NCBI GenBank assembly: GCA_051875715.1
Contig: JBJEHD010000074.1
Span: 1-9,000 of the forward strand
Origin: DYCT01 sp051875715
Lineage (GTDB): Bacteria; Bacteroidota; Bacteroidia; Bacteroidales; Bacteroidaceae
DNA length: 9,000 nucleotides
Reading direction: 5' to 3'
Part shown: one piece after another, positions 6,557-9,000 of the stretch
How the letters are laid out: every line of letters starts with the position of its first letter
How positions within the stretch are numbered: position 1 is the stretch's first letter
The notes under the pieces: generated by a model
The model's database searches: none
Seen by the model: the letters and a program-made list of their open reading frames with translations, nothing else
Told to the model about the DNA's origin: nothing
Translations under genes and position numbers: made by a program

Positions 6557-6805
6557 CTATTCCTCCCCTTCTTGTGTGAGTACTTGGCGAATGGCCAGCA
6601 GCATTCGCGATGCATACGCAAAAGCTGGCACCTCGCGATGCATCCGGGCCTGTGAGAGCAGGGAGTCGACCGTGGAAGGCAAATCAGGGATGAAGGTGCC
6701 GACATCCAACCGGACGGACCGGGGCAACGAGGCACGATGGGCGGCATACCACTGCTCCAGTTCGGCCACCTCTTCGGACGAATAGATTTCTTTGTATTCC
6801 ATCAT
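6557..6805 (-). CDS. Small conserved-looking protein upstream of metA, function unknown
   Basis: This 82-residue, soluble, acidic-to-neutral protein has no signal peptide or membrane segment. Its pattern (EEVAELEQWYAAHRASLP, then VRLDVGTFIPDLPSTVDSLL, then helical RMLLAIRQVL) recalls small Bacteroidales proteins of about 70-80 residues with a helix, an 'R-D-x-T-[YF]-x-P-D-x-x-x-T-V' core and a C-terminal helix. I recall these as a domain of unknown function (possibly DUF6965), from memory only. The gene ends 4 bases before metA, and the Shine-Dalgarno of metA lies inside its last codons, so the two are almost certainly co-transcribed and may be coupled. Two adjacent ATGs (6805 and 6802) could start it; neither has a clear ribosome-binding site. 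It follows the phospholipase D-like gene after 68 bases with no visible terminator. Whether it has anything to do with methionine synthesis is unknown. Confidence 0.72.
   Translation of the reverse strand: MMEYKEIYSSEEVAELEQWYAAHRASLPRSVRLDVGTFIPDLPSTVDSLLSQARMHREVPAFAYASRMLLAIRQVLTQEGEE
6562..6566 (-). promoter_or_regulatory. Strong Shine-Dalgarno for metA
   Basis: GGAGG on the minus strand, within GGGGAGGAAT, sits nine bases before the metA ATG at 6552. Most other genes in the window lack a recognisable site, so this one stands out and decides the metA start. It overlaps the final Glu-Glu codons of the upstream small gene. Confidence 0.75.
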
Positions 6806-6873
6806 GTATGCTTAATATATGGTATTAAAATTGTCTGACTGATTGTTCGTACGCTTTCTTCATGAACTTGCAC

Positions 6874-8127
6874 CTATAAGAAAGGGGTCAGCACGCTGGC
6901 ACACCACCCGACGAACTTTCGCCAGGCAGAGCGCCGGCGCCACACGGCAGGGGTCAACAGATGGCTTTGCTCCTTGTCGCGTTCGAACACGCGGTTGAGT
7001 TCGTCGGTCAGGCCGGCATCAAACAGGAAGGCGTTCACCTCGTAGTCGTAGCGCAGGCTGCGGCTGTCCAGATTGGCCGTACCCACGGTGGAGAAGCAAT
7101 CGTCCACCATCATGATTTTAGAATGGTGGAAGCCGCCCTCATAGAGGAAGACAGAGGCTCCACGCTTCATGAGTCGATGGGCCACAGCCATGGAGCCATC
7201 CGGTGTGAAACCGATGTCGGACTTGGACGAGAACATCAGTTCCACCTCCACGCCCCGTTTCAGCGCGTCCTTCAGCGCACGTCGCATGGCACGCGGAGGG
7301 AGGAAATAGGGGTTGACCAAACGAATGGTGTGCTGGGCCGAACGAATGCTCTGCACGTAGGTGTGGCGCAGCAACTTTGGACAACGGCGCGGGGCACGAT
7401 CCACAACGGCCACGGTGCAAGGCCCGATCGAATCGGCCGACGACACAGGAGGGAAATAGTCGGCACCACCCACGTGCTGGTGCGTACTCTTGTTCCAAAT
7501 GTTTAGGAAAATCTGTTGCAGAAAGGCCACTCCCTCACCCTCCAGGCGCAGATGGGTGTCGCGCCACGCTCCTATCTCAGGCAGACCGTTGATGTAATAG
7601 TCGGCCACGTTCATGCCGCCGGTGTAGGCCACACGCCCGTCGACGACGACGATTTTGCGATGGTCGCGATGCCAAAGATGGTTGAGGTAGGGAAAGCGCA
7701 AGGGGTCGAAATGGTAGATTTCGATGCCACGCGCCCGGATGAGCCGCAGGTGTTTTTTCTTGAGCGGACGGCTGTTGGACCAATTGCCGAACGAATCGAA
7801 CAAAGCACGAACCTCGACACCTTCCTGAGCCTTCAGGGCCAAGAGGTCGAACAAGGCGTTGGCAATGGAGTCGTTTCGGAAATTGAAATATTCCAGATGG
7901 ATGTGGTGGCGCGCCGAACGGATGGTCGCAAAGAGGTCGTCGAACTTCTCGCGGCCGCTTTTCAGCAAGGTCACCCGGTTGGCCGATGTCAGAGGAACAC
8001 CCTGTGCACGCAGATAGGCCACAACGAGCGAGTCGGCCGACACGTCAGGCCGACCGGACTGCGACCATGCGGGCAAGGCGGCCAACAGGCCACACAGAAG
8101 GGCGATATGGATGCACAAACGTTTCAT
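6874..8127 (-). CDS. Exported phospholipase D superfamily protein, cardiolipin synthase-like
   Basis: The 417-residue protein contains two HKD motifs: HRKIVVVD at 156-163 (followed by GRVAYTGGMN) and HSKIMMVD at 335-342 (followed by FSTVGTANLDSRS). The segments around them (HLEYFNF at 77-83, VNPYFLPP at 271-278, TANLDSRSLRYDYEVN) are those of bacterial cardiolipin synthases, which join two phosphatidylglycerols, or phosphatidylglycerol and phosphatidylethanolamine, into cardiolipin. Unlike the common ClsA form with two N-terminal membrane helices, this one begins with a cleavable-looking signal peptide (hydrophobic 6-18, probable AWS-Q cleavage near 23), predicting a soluble or peripheral periplasmic protein. 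The C-terminus is basic and amphipathic (WRRRSAWRKFVGW) and may touch the membrane. ATG 8127 begins the signal peptide directly; no Shine-Dalgarno is seen. It could also be a phospholipase or transphosphatidylase with other substrates. It heads the minus-strand gene group. Confidence 0.88.
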   Translation of the reverse strand: MKRLCIHIALLCGLLAALPAWSQSGRPDVSADSLVVAYLRAQGVPLTSANRVTLLKSGREKFDDLFATIRSARHHIHLEYFNFRNDSIANALFDLLALKAQEGVEVRALFDSFGNWSNSRPLKKKHLRLIRARGIEIYHFDPLRFPYLNHLWHRDHRKIVVVDGRVAYTGGMNVADYYINGLPEIGAWRDTHLRLEGEGVAFLQQIFLNIWNKSTHQHVGGADYFPPVSSADSIGPCTVAVVDRAPRRCPKLLRHTYVQSIRSAQHTIRLVNPYFLPPRAMRRALKDALKRGVEVELMFSSKSDIGFTPDGSMAVAHRLMKRGASVFLYEGGFHHSKIMMVDDCFSTVGTANLDSRSLRYDYEVNAFLFDAGLTDELNRVFERDKEQSHLLTPAVWRRRSAWRKFVGWCASVLTPFL

Positions 8128-8144
8128 GCCGAAAGATCAAATCG

Positions 8145-8180
8145 AAGCCGCGAAATTACGGCTTATTTGGGGAATAAGCC
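8145..8180. repeat. Two overlapping, mutually exclusive hairpins in the divergent intergenic region
   Basis: AAGCCG (8145-8150) is a perfect inverted repeat of CGGCTT (8159-8164). GGCTTATT (8160-8167) is a perfect inverted repeat of AATAAGCC (8173-8180), with a five-base loop. The two stems share 8160-8164 and so cannot form together. The eight bases inside the first repeat read TAATTTCG on the minus strand, one base from the -7 consensus TAnnTTTG, which would place it 24 bases before the cardiolipin-synthase-like gene. No matching TTTG was seen at the right -33 distance. The structure could be an operator, a leader fold or coincidence. Confidence 0.5.
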
Positions 8181-8215
8181 CCTGCGGAAAGTTAAAAGAT
8201 TGCAACGCCGCAGAG

Positions 8216-8237
8216 AAAAAAGCCCAACCATCGGGCC
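8216..8237 (-). terminator. Weak terminator-like hairpin with T6 tract
   Basis: On the minus strand GCCC (8236-8233), loop GATGGTT and GGGC (8225-8222), extended by a G-U pair, precede six T residues (8221-8216). The stem is short and no minus-strand gene lies upstream to be terminated, so it may block antisense transcription toward the cardiolipin-synthase-like gene or be accidental. It also overlaps the expected -33 area of the promoter at 8259. Confidence 0.25.
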
Positions 8238-8258
8238 GTTTATTAAAGAAAAAAGCAC

Positions 8259-8266
8259 TATGTTTG
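8259..8266 (+). promoter_or_regulatory. -7 box for the DUF3332 lipoprotein gene
   Basis: TATGTTTG matches the Bacteroidota -7 consensus TAnnTTTG exactly and is followed by C, as is common. It lies 40 bases before the ATG at 8307, implying a leader of about 30-35 nucleotides. No exact TTTG lies 19-21 bases upstream (the region reads CCGTTTATT), so the -33 element is weak or absent. Confidence 0.5.
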
Positions 8267-8306
8267 CCACCGATACATATGTGTAACCCTATTTATTCAT
8301 TGCATT

Positions 8307-8837
8307 ATGAGAAAGAACAAGACTCTTGCCATGGCGCTCGTATTGTGCGCAGGCCTGATGGCCAGTTCATGCATCGGCTCGTTCGGGCTGTTCAATCGGA
8401 CGGTGAACTGGAATCAGAACATCGGCAACAAGTTTGCCAACGAACTGGTGTTTTTGGCACTCAACATCGTCCCCGTGTATGAGGTGTGCTATCTGGCCGA
8501 CATCCTGGTCATCAACTCCATCGAATTCTGGAGCGGAAACAACCCCATGGCCGACGTGGGCCGCATCCAAAAGGTGAAAGGCGAAAACGGGGACTTCTAC
8601 GTGAAGACGCTGGCCAACGGATACAACATCACCAAAGAAGGCTCGGAAGAGAGCATGGACCTGCTGTTCGACGAGGGCAAGCAAACATGGAACATCGTAG
8701 CCGAAGGAGTAGACCAACCCTTGCTGCGCATGAACGAAAACGGAACGGCCACACTGTTCATGCCCGACGGCTCAACGATCGATGTCACGCTCGACGCGCA
8801 AGGCAAACTGCAGGCTGCATCGGTGCTGAAGGTATAA
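8307..8837 (+). CDS. DUF3332 family lipoprotein
   Basis: The 176-residue product starts with a lipoprotein signal (KNK, hydrophobic 7-18, ASSC with Cys22 as the lipidation site), so it should be anchored in the envelope. The following segment CIGSFGLFNRTVNWN (22-36), then NKFANELVFLALNIVPVYEV and NSIEFWSGNNP (70 onward), is characteristic of the DUF3332 family as I remember it, and the length is normal for that family. The hydrophobic stretch at about 47-70 may be a membrane-associated helix. The C-terminal half (from about 85) is rich in short beta-strand patterns with Asn/Gly turns. No catalytic residues are evident and the function is unknown. The gene has its own -7 box, stands alone, and is divergent from the cardiolipin-synthase-like gene; a regulatory link between them is not shown. 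No clear Shine-Dalgarno. A plausible intrinsic terminator downstream was not found. Confidence 0.85.
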   Translation: MRKNKTLAMALVLCAGLMASSCIGSFGLFNRTVNWNQNIGNKFANELVFLALNIVPVYEVCYLADILVINSIEFWSGNNPMADVGRIQKVKGENGDFYVKTLANGYNITKEGSEESMDLLFDEGKQTWNIVAEGVDQPLLRMNENGTATLFMPDGSTIDVTLDAQGKLQAASVLKV

Positions 8838-8879
8838 AAAAAGCACCTTGCAACCCCAAAAGCGTTCTAAAGCATCTTG

Positions 8880-8917
8880 GAGGCTGTGTCAAAAATCTCG
8901 TATTTCGGCACGGCCTC
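8880..8917. repeat. Inverted repeat with insertion-sequence-tip-like outer end
   Basis: GAGGCTGTG (8880-8888) pairs with CACGGCCTC (8909-8917), nine base pairs with one G-T wobble, around a 20-base loop. The left arm continues as GAGGCTGTGTCAAAAA, which resembles terminal inverted repeats I remember from several insertion-sequence families in Bacteroidota and others (IS1182-like). If it is such a tip, the element would extend rightward beyond the window. No transposase coding is visible by 9000, so this could equally be a hairpin terminator for the DUF3332 gene without a T tract. Confidence 0.35.
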
Positions 8918-9000
8918 TTGTGCATAAACACCAACCGTTCCGCAGTTTAACCCAAATCGGTCATTAGCGTTATGATGATAACAACTTCTATTTTTGAGCA

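Noticed and set aside
6553..6747. Upstream extension of the metA frame by 65 residues
   Set aside because: The extension overlaps the small gene in another frame, is unlike any MetA N-terminus, and the Shine-Dalgarno and E. coli numbering both support ATG 6552.
7516..8286. A 256-codon plus-strand frame over the start of the cardiolipin-synthase-like gene
   Set aside because: It is antisense to the HKD-containing gene with an intact signal peptide; there is no recognisable domain.
8822..8847. GGTGCT/AGCACC inverted repeat at the end of the DUF3332 gene as a terminator
   Set aside because: The stem is six pairs with a 14-base loop and is not followed by a T tract, so it is not a credible intrinsic terminator.

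Overview
The window looks like chromosomal DNA from a member of the Bacteroidota, most likely order Bacteroidales. The evidence is a textbook TTTG-N19-TAnnTTTG promoter, a second TAnnTTTG -7 box, mostly absent or weak Shine-Dalgarno sites, a DUF3332-type lipoprotein, a rubrerythrin-family lipoprotein and a MetA-type homoserine acyltransferase. Genus cannot be fixed from the sequence. Most genes on the right are moderately to highly G+C-rich (rows sampled by eye gave about 53-68%), while the leftmost gene and the gap beside it are clearly lower (about 45% in one sampled row).

Layout. (A) 1-1354, minus strand: a canonical promoter, a leader holding a hairpin plus T7 tract, an exported protein with a WG-like motif and a degenerate penicillin-binding transpeptidase fold, then the first 65 bases of a further minus-strand gene that overlaps its stop codon. 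(B) About 1355-2037: roughly 680 bases without a convincing gene. (C) 2038-3755, plus strand: type I L-asparaginase translationally overlapped (ATGA) with a lipoprotein that resembles rubrerythrin but seems to have lost most di-iron ligands. (D) 3777-8127, minus strand, read right to left: an exported phospholipase D/cardiolipin-synthase-like protein, a small unassigned protein, MetA, and a U32-family protein of the RlhA/TrhP type. The last three are packed within a few bases or overlap and very likely form one transcript. (E) 8128-8306: a divergent intergenic region with overlapping hairpins and a promoter for the last gene. (F) 8307-8837, plus strand: DUF3332 lipoprotein, followed by a tail containing an inverted repeat whose outer end resembles an insertion-sequence tip.

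The functional themes are amino acid metabolism (asparagine breakdown, methionine synthesis), RNA hydroxylation (U32 protein, inferred), phospholipid synthesis and exported lipoproteins. Most of this is ordinary housekeeping content. I do not see a defence system, CRISPR array, biosynthetic cluster or complete mobile element. The points most worth checking are Glu111 in MetA, which predicts acetyl-CoA rather than succinyl-CoA use; the two exported proteins whose enzyme folds appear to have lost their catalytic residues; the attenuator-like leader of the pseudo-transpeptidase gene; and the putative insertion-sequence tip at the right edge.
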